Made by a program: the position numbers and the translations under genes. A stretch of DNA of 47,480 bases from Planctomycetales bacterium. GTDB lineage: Bacteria; Planctomycetota; Planctomycetia; Pirellulales; Pirellulaceae. How positions within the stretch are numbered: the stretch's first letter is position 1; each line of letters begins with the position of its first letter. Shown one piece after another: positions 25,462-34,881 of this stretch. Below the pieces are notes generated by a model. It was not told where the DNA came from and did no database searches. It saw nothing but the letters and a program-made list of their open reading frames with translations. The stretch spans positions 15,882 to 63,361 of the forward strand of contig JAGQPS010000001.1 in NCBI GenBank assembly GCA_020426595.1, written 5' to 3'.

Positions 25462-28400
25462 ATGACCTCGAGTTTCGCTTCGTCCTTGAAGCGTTTCAGC
25501 CGGACTCGATTACTCGCTCGGCTCGTCATTGCCACTCTCTGCGCGAGTCTTTTCCCAGCGGCCGTGGCGCAAGCGCAGGCCCCCAACGTCGACAAGCTCT
25601 TGGGCCCTCCTCAGTCGCGCATCTGCATCATCGGCAACACATTGGCCGAGCGCATGCAGCATCACGCGTGGCTCGAAACCGCCTTACAGGCGAGGTTTCC
25701 GGAACGCGAAATTTCGGTGCGCAATCTGGGATTCTCGGGAGACGAGTTGACCCTCCGTTTGCGCAGCGCGGGCTTCGGTAGTCCCGACGATCATCTGCGT
25801 TTGAGTCAGGCCGATGTGATTTGGATGATGTTTGGTTTCAACGAGAGCTTCGCTGGAGAAGCGGGACTCGAGAAGTTCGAGCAAGATCTGCGCAACGAGA
25901 TTCAGCACCTGAGTGGCCAAACCTATGCCGAGGCCCCGCCGCTGATCGTCCTCTTCACTCCGATCGCGGTCGAAACACTACCGGACACGAGCTTACCGGG
26001 CGCCGATTCGCTTAACGCTCAGATCGCTCCCTACGCGGCCACGATTCAACGTGTCGCCGTCGATCTATCGCTTCCGTGCGTCGACCTTTTTTCGGTGACC
26101 AGTGCCCGAGTCGCCGGTGCTCCCGCGCTCACGTTCAATGGCATTCATTTATCGGAACAAGGCGACCGAGAACTCGCGATTCGGCTCGAGGAGCGGTGGT
26201 TTGGTGACTCGATCTTGCGCGACGAATCCGCGAGTGATCGTGTCGCCGCGATCCGATCCGCGATCCTCGACCGCAACTTTCATTGGTACAACCGCTATCG
26301 CACGGTCGACGGCTACTCGATCTTCGGTGGCCGCGCGGACCTGCGGTTCGTTAATGGCCAATCCAATCGCGAAGTGATGGATCGCGAGATGGAGATTCTC
26401 GACGTGCTGACGGCGAATCGAGATCGTCATATCTGGTCGGTCGCCCAAGGGAAGAACCAGCCCATCGATGACTCGAACGTTCCTCCATTCCTCGAGGTCA
26501 TTTCCAACAAGCAAGGTCCCTTGCCAGGCGGAAAGCATGAGTTCCTGGGAGCTACCGAAGCCATGGAACTGATGACGGTTGGCTCGGGATTGCGAGTGGA
26601 GCTATTCGCGAGCGAGGAGGATTTTCCCGAGCTGGCCAATCCGGTGCAAATGGCTTTTGACACGCGTGGCCGACTCTGGGTCGCCGTGATGCCTTCGTAT
26701 CCGCACTGGAAGCCGATGGAGAAGATGGATGACAAGTTGCTCATCCTCGAGGACACCGATCATGATGGCCGCGCCGACAAGTGCACGACGTTCGCCGGTG
26801 GTCTGCATGTGCCGACCGGACTGGAGTTTTGGGGTGGAGGCGTGCTCGTTGGTCAACAACCGGACCTGATGTTCCTCAAGGACACCGATGGGGACGACGT
26901 CGCCGACGTGCGGGAACGAGTGATCCATGGCGTCGATTCAGCCGATACGCACCACGCGCTCAATAGCTTCGCGCTCGGCCCTGGTGGCGACCTTTATTTT
27001 CAAGAAGGCACGTTCCACCATACGCAGGTTGAAACAAGTCGCGGGCCGGTGCGCAGCGCCAACGCCGCCGTGTATCGCTATGAACCGTACAACCAACGAT
27101 TCAACGTGCATGTCGCTTATGGGTTCGCCAACCCTCACGGCCATGTCTTCGATCGCTGGGGGCAGCAGTTCATGACCGACGGCACGGGAGCGGTCAACTA
27201 CTTCGCGACCGCCTTCTCGGGTCACCTCGATTTCCCGCAAAAGCACGCCGGCATGCGGCCGTTCTTCCAGCAACGAACGCGTCCGTGCCCAGCGACCGAG
27301 ATTCTCTCAAGCAGCCACTTCCCAGCGGACTGGCAAGGGAATTACCTGATCGCGAATGTCATCGGCGTGCAGGGCATTCTGCGCTACCACATGCTCGACG
27401 ATGGGTCGGGCTTTTCGGCCCAGGAAGCGGAGCCGCTGATTCTCAGTAGTGATCCCAACTTCCGTCCGGTTGATCTGGAAGTCGGTCCCGATGGAGCGAT
27501 CTGGTTTTGCGATTGGCAAAACCCACTGATCGGCCACATGCAACACAATCTCCGCGATCCCAATCGCGATCGCGAGCATGGTCGTATCTATCGAATCGTG
27601 CGCGACGGCGCGGCGCTGTCGCCCGAGGTGGCGATCGCGGACGAGTCGACGGACCGCTTGGTCCAGTTGCTCGCTCATGGCGAGTATCGCGTGCGTTATC
27701 GGACCAAGATCGAACTATCGGCCCGCCCCTCCGCGGAAGTGATCGAGGCCGTTGATCGCTGGACCGCTGGGCTCACGTCGACCGGTGAGGACCTCGAACA
27801 TGATCTGCTCGAGGCCCTCTGGGTCAAGCAATACCACAACGCGGTGGATCAAGCATTGCTCGACCGAGTCAGCCGGTCGCCCGACGCTCGAGCCCGCGCG
27901 GCGGCGATTCGAGTGACTTGGGCTTGGCGTGATCGGCTCGATGACGCGCTGGCTCGCTTGATTCAAGCGGCTCAAGACGAACACCCACGCGTGCGACTCG
28001 AAGCGGTTCGGGCCGCGTCGTATCTGGATGAGCCGGAAGCGATCGAGGTCGTGATTCTCGCTCGACAACGCGACATGGATTACTACCTCGAATACTGTGC
28101 CAATGAAACGATGCGCGCGCTCGATCCGATCTGGAAGCAGGCGATCGCCGACGGGCGTGAAATCAAGGTCGGCTCGGCCGAGGCCAGGGCCTTCATCCTG
28201 GGCAACTTGCCGCTCGAATCCCTTCTCGAACAGCCGCGCACGCTCGAGGTTTATCGCGAGTTGCTTATCCGCTCGGGAGTGCAAGATGACGTACGACTGG
28301 AAGCCGCGAACGCGCTCGCGATCGAGGCGGGCGTTGCTCCAGGAGTCGTCCTGCTCGCCACACTCGAGCAACTCGATCAATCGTCTCAAACGCAAGACAG

Positions 28401-30495
28401 TGCTCTGCTGTTCGATCTCGTGCGATTGCTCGCGAGTCGCCCCACGGAGGAACTCGCCGGCCTGCGCGATCGCATCGAACGACTCGCATTGGCGGGTCGC
28501 CAAGGAGTCATCCGGCAGATGGCGTTCGTCGCGATGATTCAAGTCGATGGGAACACGCAAGCGGTTTGGGACTTGGCCTCGCGTGAAGTCGGTTCGCTCA
28601 GGGACCTGGTGACCGCGCTTCCCGCGATCGCCGATCCCCAGTTCCGTGCCGAACTCTACCCGCGAGTCGCGCCACTCCTCGATGGGCTACCCGAACCACT
28701 GGCTTCGCAAGTCGGTCCAGCGAAGGGTTCCTACGGACGATACGTGCGAATCGAACTGCCTCGACGTGGCACGTTGACGCTGGCCGAAGTCGAGGTTCAT
28801 GCCGACGGACAAAACGTGGCTCGGACCGGACGAGCCACTCAGCTCAACACGGCCCATGGCGGCGATGCGTCGCGAGCCATCGACGGGAATCGCTCGGGAA
28901 CCTATGGCGACGGCGGGCAGACTCACACCGCCGAGAATACGGACGCTCCTTGGTGGGAAGTCGATCTGGGTGAGGAATATCCCGTCGATTCGATCATCAT
29001 CTTCAACCGTACGGATGGAGATCTTGGCAATCGACTCGCGGGCTTCACCGTGAAGGTGCTCGACGGTGGCCGCCAAGAAGTGTTTTCCGCGGTCGATCAA
29101 CCCGCGCCCCAAGAGAGCGTGGAGTTCCGTTTGGAAAGCGGCGGACCCGCCGGAATGATTCGTCGAGCCGCGATGCTCGCGATGACCAGTGTTCGCGGAC
29201 GTGAAGTCGAGACGTTTAATCGCTTGACTCAATTCTTCGTCGCCGACGAGGACTCGCTACAAGCGGCTCGAGCTATGTTGCGAATTCCGCGGCGTGAGTG
29301 GCCTCAGGACCAAGCCGCGGTGTTGGTGCCCGTGTTGCTCGAGCGACTGGCGACGATTCCAGTTGATCAGCGTACGAGTCCGGCGGCCCTCGATCTGATG
29401 CAACTTACCGAGGCCGCCGCCGAGCTGTTACCGGCCGACCAAGCGCGTGAGGCTCGCAAGGCGCTGCGCGATATCGGAGTCCGCATGCTTCGACTCTCCA
29501 CGGTCCCCCATCGCATGGCCTACGATCAGGAGCTGTTGGTCGTCCAAGCTGGCAAGCCCGTGGAACTGGTGTTCGAGAATACGGACATCATGCCCCACAA
29601 CCTCGTGCTCGTTCGCCCCGGATCGATGGAAACGGTGGGCTTGCGGGCCGAGGAAGAGGCGACCGCGGTCGATGCCGTGGCTCGGCACTACGTTCCGAAT
29701 TTGAATCAAGTGCTCGCCTCGAGCCGCTTGCTACAACCTCGTGAGCGACAAACCCTGTCGTTCAATGCTCCGACCGAACCGGGTGTTTACCCGTATGTGT
29801 GTACTTATCCCGGACACTGGCGCCGCATGTACGGAGCCTTGTACGTGGTTGAGGACCTCGATGCCTACCTCGAGGATCCCACGGCGTATCTCGCTGCGAA
29901 GCCGATGGAGATTCTTGATCCCTTGTTGGCCGATAACCGGCCGCGCACGACTTGGACTCTCGCCGACCTCCTTGACGATCTGCCGCAAGTCGAGGAGGAG
30001 CGATCGTTCGTGCATGGGCGAGATTTGTTCACGGTGACAGGCTGCGCGGCGTGCCATCAGTTGGGCGGAGTCGGCGTGGTCTTCGGCCCTGACTTGAAGG
30101 CGAGGGACCCCAACTGGAAAACCGCCGACGTGTTGAAGGAGATCCTGGAGCCTTCGGCCCGCATCCACGAGAAGTTCCGCAGCGAAGTGCTTGAGCTGGA
30201 ATCGGGTGAGACATTGTCCGGTTTGGTGCTGGAGGAGAACGACCAACGACTCCTGTTGATCACGAATCCCCTGGCGTCGGATAAGCCGCTGGAAATCCTC
30301 AAGGAGGAAATCCTCAACCGAGAAGTGTCGCCGGTTTCACTCATGCCCGAGGGCTTGCTCGACAAGCTGACTCGCAACGAAATTCTCGACCTGTTGGCCT
30401 ACGTCATGGCCAACGGTGAGGCGGACGACGCGAGATTCTCGGACGGCCACGACCATCATGGTGCCGGCGGCCAGCAGGAACATCATCAGCACTGA
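25462..30495 (+). CDS. 1677-residue fusion: SGNH-like, PVC dehydrogenase propeller, HEAT, discoidin, cupredoxin and cytochrome c
   Basis: Start at ATG 25462 has GGAGG 5 bases upstream and a signal peptide (...SLFPAAVAQAQA). Domains in order: SGNH-hydrolase-like, about 50-255, with degenerate catalytic blocks (GNTL for GDSL, GFNES, NGIHLS); PVC dehydrogenase beta-propeller, about 374-715 (MAFDTRGRLWVAVMPSYP); HEAT-like helices to about 1070; F5/8 discoidin-type domain, 1088-1215 (WWEVDLGEEYPVDSIIIFN); azurin-like cupredoxin, 1342-1470, with type 1 copper ligands H1379, C1447, H1452, M1456; cytochrome c with CAACH at 1528-1532 and M1628; and a His-rich tail. It should act outside the cytoplasm, binding a glycan, oxidising it and moving electrons via copper and haem (inference). 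Confidence 0.88.
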   Translation: MTSSFASSLKRFSRTRLLARLVIATLCASLFPAAVAQAQAPNVDKLLGPPQSRICIIGNTLAERMQHHAWLETALQARFPEREISVRNLGFSGDELTLRLRSAGFGSPDDHLRLSQADVIWMMFGFNESFAGEAGLEKFEQDLRNEIQHLSGQTYAEAPPLIVLFTPIAVETLPDTSLPGADSLNAQIAPYAATIQRVAVDLSLPCVDLFSVTSARVAGAPALTFNGIHLSEQGDRELAIRLEERWFGDSILRDESASDRVAAIRSAILDRNFHWYNRYRTVDGYSIFGGRADLRFVNGQSNREVMDREMEILDVLTANRDRHIWSVAQGKNQPIDDSNVPPFLEVISNKQGPLPGGKHEFLGATEAMELMTVGSGLRVELFASEEDFPELANPVQMAFDTRGRLWVAVMPSYPHWKPMEKMDDKLLILEDTDHDGRADKCTTFAGGLHVPTGLEFWGGGVLVGQQPDLMFLKDTDGDDVADVRERVIHGVDSADTHHALNSFALGPGGDLYFQEGTFHHTQVETSRGPVRSANAAVYRYEPYNQRFNVHVAYGFANPHGHVFDRWGQQFMTDGTGAVNYFATAFSGHLDFPQKHAGMRPFFQQRTRPCPATEILSSSHFPADWQGNYLIANVIGVQGILRYHMLDDGSGFSAQEAEPLILSSDPNFRPVDLEVGPDGAIWFCDWQNPLIGHMQHNLRDPNRDREHGRIYRIVRDGAALSPEVAIADESTDRLVQLLAHGEYRVRYRTKIELSARPSAEVIEAVDRWTAGLTSTGEDLEHDLLEALWVKQYHNAVDQALLDRVSRSPDARARAAAIRVTWAWRDRLDDALARLIQAAQDEHPRVRLEAVRAASYLDEPEAIEVVILARQRDMDYYLEYCANETMRALDPIWKQAIADGREIKVGSAEARAFILGNLPLESLLEQPRTLEVYRELLIRSGVQDDVRLEAANALAIEAGVAPGVVLLATLEQLDQSSQTQDSALLFDLVRLLASRPTEELAGLRDRIERLALAGRQGVIRQMAFVAMIQVDGNTQAVWDLASREVGSLRDLVTALPAIADPQFRAELYPRVAPLLDGLPEPLASQVGPAKGSYGRYVRIELPRRGTLTLAEVEVHADGQNVARTGRATQLNTAHGGDASRAIDGNRSGTYGDGGQTHTAENTDAPWWEVDLGEEYPVDSIIIFNRTDGDLGNRLAGFTVKVLDGGRQEVFSAVDQPAPQESVEFRLESGGPAGMIRRAAMLAMTSVRGREVETFNRLTQFFVADEDSLQAARAMLRIPRREWPQDQAAVLVPVLLERLATIPVDQRTSPAALDLMQLTEAAAELLPADQAREARKALRDIGVRMLRLSTVPHRMAYDQELLVVQAGKPVELVFENTDIMPHNLVLVRPGSMETVGLRAEEEATAVDAVARHYVPNLNQVLASSRLLQPRERQTLSFNAPTEPGVYPYVCTYPGHWRRMYGALYVVEDLDAYLEDPTAYLAAKPMEILDPLLADNRPRTTWTLADLLDDLPQVEEERSFVHGRDLFTVTGCAACHQLGGVGVVFGPDLKARDPNWKTADVLKEILEPSARIHEKFRSEVLELESGETLSGLVLEENDQRLLLITNPLASDKPLEILKEEILNREVSPVSLMPEGLLDKLTRNEILDLLAYVMANGEADDARFSDGHDHHGAGGQQEHHQH

Positions 30496-30607
30496 TACCG
30501 TTGATGATCGTCGATTGATGGATCGATGAGCCGACACGAGGTAACCGTCGCGGCTCGTGGTCGCGATCGGCGTTTCGCTGGACGTTCGAGTCGCCTAAGG
30601 ATTAGCT

Positions 30608-30647
30608 CGGGCCTTCACTCTCGTTATCGAGGGTGGAGGCCCGTTTT
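30608..30647 (+). terminator. Rho-independent terminator of the fusion gene
   Basis: 16-bp stem (30608-30623 with 30628-30643, two G-U pairs) with a TTAT loop, followed by TTTT. Confidence 0.85.
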
Positions 30648-30648
30648 C

Positions 30649-30687
30649 ATTAGGTGCGTCGATTAGGTGCTTGGACTGGGTGCGTGG
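30649..30687. repeat. Imperfect 13-base tandem repeat, three units
   Basis: ATTAGGTGCGTCG, ATTAGGTGCTTGG, ACTGGGTGCGTGG in exact 13-base register directly after the terminator. Confidence 0.7.
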
Positions 30688-30929
30688 CGAAGTTTCGCCA
30701 GGCGGCTCGGTACGAACACAAAAGTCGTTTCATTCGCGGGCAATTCGACTTTCATGGTCCCTCGCGGCGTCCCGCCGAGCGCGTGGGACTCGCTTGGACT
30801 CGTTGCGAGTTTCCGTGTCCTACCTGCCTGGCTCGGAACTCAACGAATCACGCGCCGTTTGCTTGCCGTGCTCGCGGCTCAAGCGGTACGATCAGAGTGA
30901 GTCCATCGCGATCTGAAAAGGAGTCGATC

Positions 30930-32387
30930 ATGTCCCTCGCACACGCTAACACGCGTCTGACGCGTCTCGGAAAAGGCCTCTGCGGCTCGGCAATCGCAAT
31001 CGCGTTTTGGACTCTCGTGGGTTGCCTCGGCTCGGCGTGGATCTCAAGGGTGGATGCGCAGGATCGGTCGACCACTCCCTCTCGGACGTCGACTCCGCGC
31101 GCCCAGGCCGCTCAACTCCTCGACCATCAGTGGGACCGCACGACCGAGGCGGCGGACGCGGTCGAGCAGTTCGCGGCCGACGTCGAACGGTTCGCCGAGT
31201 CCGATGCCCAGGTCCGTTATGCATTGGGATTGCTGCAGCTACGTCAGCTCGAGTATCGAGACGCGGTAGCCAATTTTGAAGCGGCCCTCAGAGCGACTCC
31301 CGATGACACTCAATTGCTTAAGGCCGTGATTTGGGGGCAGATCCTCACACGACAACCACGGCAGGCCACCGTGCGACTCGCCCCGTTGGCTCGTGCCCTG
31401 GCGGATCGGTCCGAACCAGATCGAGACGACTTACAGTTTCTGGGATTGATGATCGGTTTTCTCGGTTTGCCGACCGACGCGAGTGTGAACGAGCGCGAGC
31501 TAAATCGACAGGTCCGACAGATCGAGGAAACGCTGAGTGAGGATCAGTTCACGATCGTTCAGAACGCGGTCGAGGAAGTCCAACTGACCTTCGAGGCGCT
31601 CGAGGCCGAGCGAACCGTCGAGCGAGAAGATGCGACGGTCGAAGCCGAACGAAATCGCGAGACCGAGTTGGAGCGATTGGCGAACGAAAAGGTGGAATTG
31701 AAGGATCAAGCCGGCGATCTTGACTCTCGCATCGCGGATGTGACGCGCCAACGCAATGAGGCGCTCGCCGAGATTCGCGAACGGGACGCGCCGCTTCAAG
31801 CTCAATGGAACCAAGCGGCGAGCACGGTCCGTGGCCTCGATGCTCGAATCTTTGATGTGCAGCAAGCGATCTGGCAACTCAACCGTTTGCTCGCGCGTGA
31901 ACGCGACCAGATACTGCGCGGCCGTTGGCTGTTCGAGTTGGGCCGTCTGCAATTCATTCTCAATGACCTGTCGGCCGAACGAGTCTCGGCGGCGTCCTAC
32001 GCCGATGGAATCGCGGCTCAACGAGTCGCCATCGCGAACCAATACGCGGCGGTGCAAAGCGATTACGACTCGCAGCTCAATCAACTCAACTCCGACCGAC
32101 AAAACGTGCGGCGGCGCGAGACGATCGCCGACGCGCGAACGCGACGACTTCAGGGACCACTGCGAGTGGTGAGCGGTCGGGCGGAGTCGTTTGGTCGAGA
32201 AGCGAGATCGCTATCGACTTATTACGAATATCCGATCGAAAGCGAGCGATTGAGGCTGATCGGTGAGTTCACGGCGCCGACCACTCGCCGAGACGACAAG
32301 GATGCCGCGGAAGGCACGGATGATGATTCAACCGATGCGGCGGAACCCGGCGACTCGTTGATCCTCGATGGTCGAGGCGGGGAATAG
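30930..32387 (+). CDS. Exported TPR/coiled-coil protein, possible lipoprotein
   Basis: 485 residues from ATG 30930 with AAAAGGAG 6 bases upstream. The N-terminus has a hydrophobic stretch with an LVGC lipobox (Cys near residue 32), though the segment before it is rather long; signal peptidase I cleavage near VDAQ is the alternative. Residues about 55-160 resemble TPR pairs (YALGLLQLRQLEYRDAVANFEAAL). Residues about 190-430 are a long charged coiled coil with many Glu, Arg and Gln heptads. The last 30 residues are acidic. I do not recognise a named family. A scaffold or envelope-spanning role is possible but unsupported. Neighbouring maf gene converges on it. Confidence 0.75.
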   Translation: MSLAHANTRLTRLGKGLCGSAIAIAFWTLVGCLGSAWISRVDAQDRSTTPSRTSTPRAQAAQLLDHQWDRTTEAADAVEQFAADVERFAESDAQVRYALGLLQLRQLEYRDAVANFEAALRATPDDTQLLKAVIWGQILTRQPRQATVRLAPLARALADRSEPDRDDLQFLGLMIGFLGLPTDASVNERELNRQVRQIEETLSEDQFTIVQNAVEEVQLTFEALEAERTVEREDATVEAERNRETELERLANEKVELKDQAGDLDSRIADVTRQRNEALAEIRERDAPLQAQWNQAASTVRGLDARIFDVQQAIWQLNRLLARERDQILRGRWLFELGRLQFILNDLSAERVSAASYADGIAAQRVAIANQYAAVQSDYDSQLNQLNSDRQNVRRRETIADARTRRLQGPLRVVSGRAESFGREARSLSTYYEYPIESERLRLIGEFTAPTTRRDDKDAAEGTDDDSTDAAEPGDSLILDGRGGE

Positions 32388-32485
32388 CCACGCGAGCGAC
32401 CAGGAGCGACGCCGTGCGCGAACTGATCTCGCTGGCGATATTCGTCGCGGCGACAACGCCGAGCAGGCTCGCGGCTCCGCTATCC

Positions 32486-32526
32486 AGGGCGAGGAACTGA
32501 CTTGGGCTAGGGCGAGGAATTGACTT
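32486..32526. repeat. 18-base direct repeat with 23-base period at the maf stop codon
   Basis: Copies at 32486-32503 and 32509-32526 differ at one base. The second copy contains part of the maf stop and last codons, so the first looks like a duplicated 3' end of maf. Confidence 0.7.
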
Positions 32527-33106
32527 CGGCCAACATGCTGGCGAACAACTCCATCGGCAAGCCGACCACGTTCGATTCACTCCCTCGGACCACGTGGACC
32601 CAATCGAGTCCGTCTTGGTACCCAAACGCGCCGGCCTTGCCGATCCAAAGGTCGGTCGCCAGATAGGCGTCGAGATCCGCGGGTGCGATCTCGTCCATGA
32701 CGAGATGGGTCACCGCATACTGGTTGAGTACTTGATCGCTAGGTCGCAGCCACAGACAGAGTCCGCTGATGACAAGGTGCTCGCGTCCGCTGAGGAGCGT
32801 TAGAATTCGGCGAGCGTCCTCCTCATCCCGAGGTTTACCGATCACCTGACCGGCGCACTCGACAACCGTATCGCAACCCACGAAGCATCCCGTGTCGTGC
32901 CTCAGCGCGACATCTTGAGCCTTGAGCCAAGCCATCCGCATGGCGAACTTGGCGGGCGATTCTCCCGAACAAACGCCGCACTCCGCTCCGTCATCGGGTG
33001 GTTCAACGCGAAATGGGTAGCCGGCGTCCGCCATCAATTGACGACGACGGGGCGAACCGCTGGCGAGCACCAACGGTCCCAGGTTGGCGGGTATCGATCG
33101 ACTCAT
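32507..33106 (-). CDS. maf: Maf-family nucleotide pyrophosphatase
   Basis: 199 residues from ATG 33106, the usual Maf length; the frame is open further upstream but only with non-domain sequence. Diagnostic motifs: LVLASGSPRRRQLM near the N-terminus, FVGCDTVVECAGQVIGKP with the metal-binding Asp, and WIGKAGAFGYQD in place of the usual KAGAYGIQG. Maf proteins hydrolyse non-canonical or excess nucleoside triphosphates (dTTP, UTP, modified bases) to monophosphates in the cytoplasm and are linked to septum control. The deviation of several motif residues means substrate type cannot be told. It lies 228 bases after an unrelated secreted protein gene. Confidence 0.9.
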   Translation of the reverse strand: MSRSIPANLGPLVLASGSPRRRQLMADAGYPFRVEPPDDGAECGVCSGESPAKFAMRMAWLKAQDVALRHDTGCFVGCDTVVECAGQVIGKPRDEEDARRILTLLSGREHLVISGLCLWLRPSDQVLNQYAVTHLVMDEIAPADLDAYLATDLWIGKAGAFGYQDGLDWVHVVRGSESNVVGLPMELFASMLAEVNSSP

Positions 33107-33334
33107 GGAATCTGCCGAATCAAGGGACGCGGAAGAGATACCGGCGCCGTTGCCTCGCGGTGTAAGGGCCGGCCACTCGGCCGAGTATATCGCGGAACCC
33201 CGATGCGTTACGAGGCGTTGATGGGCGCGCGGGTTTCGCGGCTCGCCAGACGTAGCAAGAAAGAACCCGCGGGCGGCTCCGTTCCGAGCGAACAGCGGCC
33301 CGCACAATTGCGGCATCGTTACGGGCGGGCTGCG

Positions 33335-34381
33335 TTAGTTGATGCGAATCCGGCGGCCGAACGCGCGTCCCCCGTTCCCCAACGGAGATTCGGGGACCTC
33401 GGATCGTTCGTCTCTGCTAGCCTCGTCGGCCACCGGAGCTTCCCCATCGGCCATCGCCGCGCGACGCGGCATCGGGCGAATAGGAGCGGCTCCATCGACC
33501 GGTTCACCCCCTTCAGCGCCACCTACCGCGCCGACTCCAGCGGCCGCCGGCACTTCTCCTCGAGACAATGCCAACAGCATGTCGTTATCCGCCGGAATTC
33601 GCTCGGGGTTGACGCGCGGGTCGAGATGTTCGACGCGCACGCGGCTCGCTTGCATCATCCCGTTGGGGCTCCGCCGAGCCACGATGTCGACTCGGTCTCC
33701 GATCGATAACCAACGCGTATCGGCGGTTGTGAAACGGACCACGACGTTGCGGTCGAGGGGAAGCGCCTGGCGACGCGGGCCATTACGAACCATGAGTTCA
33801 CGTCCTTGCCGACGGTCGACCAACACGTCGGTCCAAGGAGGTTCGTCGTCGCCGGCTTGAGCCTTCCGTTCCGAGCCAACGCCTTGAGGATAGAGTTCCA
33901 GCACGGTCAGCGGCTTGACTGGAATGCCGGTGCGAGGCTGTAACTCGGACTGGAATCTCAGAACATCGTTGGATTGAATGACGTCGAGCGAGGTCGTCAC
34001 GCGGATTTGCCATTCCGTGGGGACGGGTGCCAAGCCTGGCGCGCCACCCAGCGGTTGAAACAACTGGTCCAAGCCCGGAAGTCCCCCGAGCGGTGCGATC
34101 GCCGGATTCGCCATCGGGTTGGTGACGGCTATCGATACGGGTCCCATCGGCGTATTGACCACCATGCCTTGGGGGCCAAGCCCGAGGAGCTGCCCGGTGA
34201 GTTCCATCCGATTCGCCTCGGGTAACACCTCTTGAGCGCGTGCCGAAGTCATCACGGCGCAGCAAGCGACCAACCACCACGCCGTCCGTCCACGGAGGGA
34301 CGCAAGGCCGCATCGCCGGAAGAAGCCCGTCGAGGTTCGGTTCTCCGCCCCTCCCAGTTGCTTGCCAGCCGCGTGCATCAT
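33335..34381 (-). CDS. Secreted protein of unknown function
   Basis: 348 residues, no family recognised. GGAGGAGAGGA directly precedes two adjacent ATGs (34381 and 34378), a strong ribosome binding site. A signal sequence is likely (GRTAWWLVACCAVMTSARA). The mature part has a Pro/Gly-rich loop (PLGGLPGLDQLFQPLGG) and then beta-strand-rich segments: QIRVTTSLDVIQSNDVLRFQ, VVVRFTTADTRWLSIGDRVDIVARR. These recall a small beta-barrel such as an OB-like fold, seen about twice. The C-terminal 80 residues are Ala/Gly/Glu-rich and disordered-looking. A repeated-barrel secreted protein is the best description; function unknown. Confidence 0.65.
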   Translation of the reverse strand: MMHAAGKQLGGAENRTSTGFFRRCGLASLRGRTAWWLVACCAVMTSARAQEVLPEANRMELTGQLLGLGPQGMVVNTPMGPVSIAVTNPMANPAIAPLGGLPGLDQLFQPLGGAPGLAPVPTEWQIRVTTSLDVIQSNDVLRFQSELQPRTGIPVKPLTVLELYPQGVGSERKAQAGDDEPPWTDVLVDRRQGRELMVRNGPRRQALPLDRNVVVRFTTADTRWLSIGDRVDIVARRSPNGMMQASRVRVEHLDPRVNPERIPADNDMLLALSRGEVPAAAGVGAVGGAEGGEPVDGAAPIRPMPRRAAMADGEAPVADEASRDERSEVPESPLGNGGRAFGRRIRIN

Positions 34382-34881
34382 TCCTCTCCTCCCGAGCGTG
34401 ATTCCGAACCCGTGCGTTTCATCGATACGGGTCTCCAGGTGGTGCGCTCGATCAACCTCGCTCCCGAAGGAAACACCATTCCGGCGAGGTAGAACTTACG
34501 GTTTCCCCACCACAAGCATACCGACGTGGTGGTTCCGTTCCTAACAATTGGCGCGACGAGGTCCTCTTACCTCACGCGTTCCCGCGCAATCGCGGCGGAT
34601 TCGAATCTCGGCGAAAGACAACCTGCAAAAGCGCCATAGAGTTTGAAATGACCGAACGGAACAGCCTGTTCGCGAGGCTTTCAAGACGATCCGACAGTCG
34701 CAGGGCAGTGCGGCGGGCGGCGGGCTTCCGGTCAAGGGCATAAGGCGACGAACCGTTCGTCGCCTTGCGCCACCTAGCGTCCGGGGCTGCTCTCCTCGTC
34801 CTGACTCAGCCGAGCCGAGTTGACGCGACAACCAACCCGCATTCCGTCTCCCCTCGAACAACGAATTCCGGAGTCATTTCG
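34382..34881. other. 500-base divergent spacer
   Basis: Between the secreted protein gene (-) and the response regulator (+). It holds the hairpin at 34742-34766 and no convincing gene. A tRNA-like TTCGAAT at 34601 has no tRNA fold around it. Confidence 0.55.
34742..34766 (+). promoter_or_regulatory. Perfect 11-bp hairpin upstream of the response regulator
   Basis: AAGGCGACGAA (34742-34752), CCG loop, exact complement at 34756-34766. It lies 115 bases before the start codon. It could be an operator or a leader structure. There is no U-tract for termination. Confidence 0.5.

Larger units (their letters stand above)
30496..30929. other. Intergenic region after the fusion gene
   Basis: 434 bases holding a terminator at 30608, a 13-base tandem repeat at 30649 and the 5' region of the next gene. 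No further gene seen. Confidence 0.55.

Noticed and set aside
34590..34620. TTCGAAT resembling a tRNA T-loop
   Set aside because: The flanking bases do not form a T-stem, and no anticodon or acceptor stem is present.
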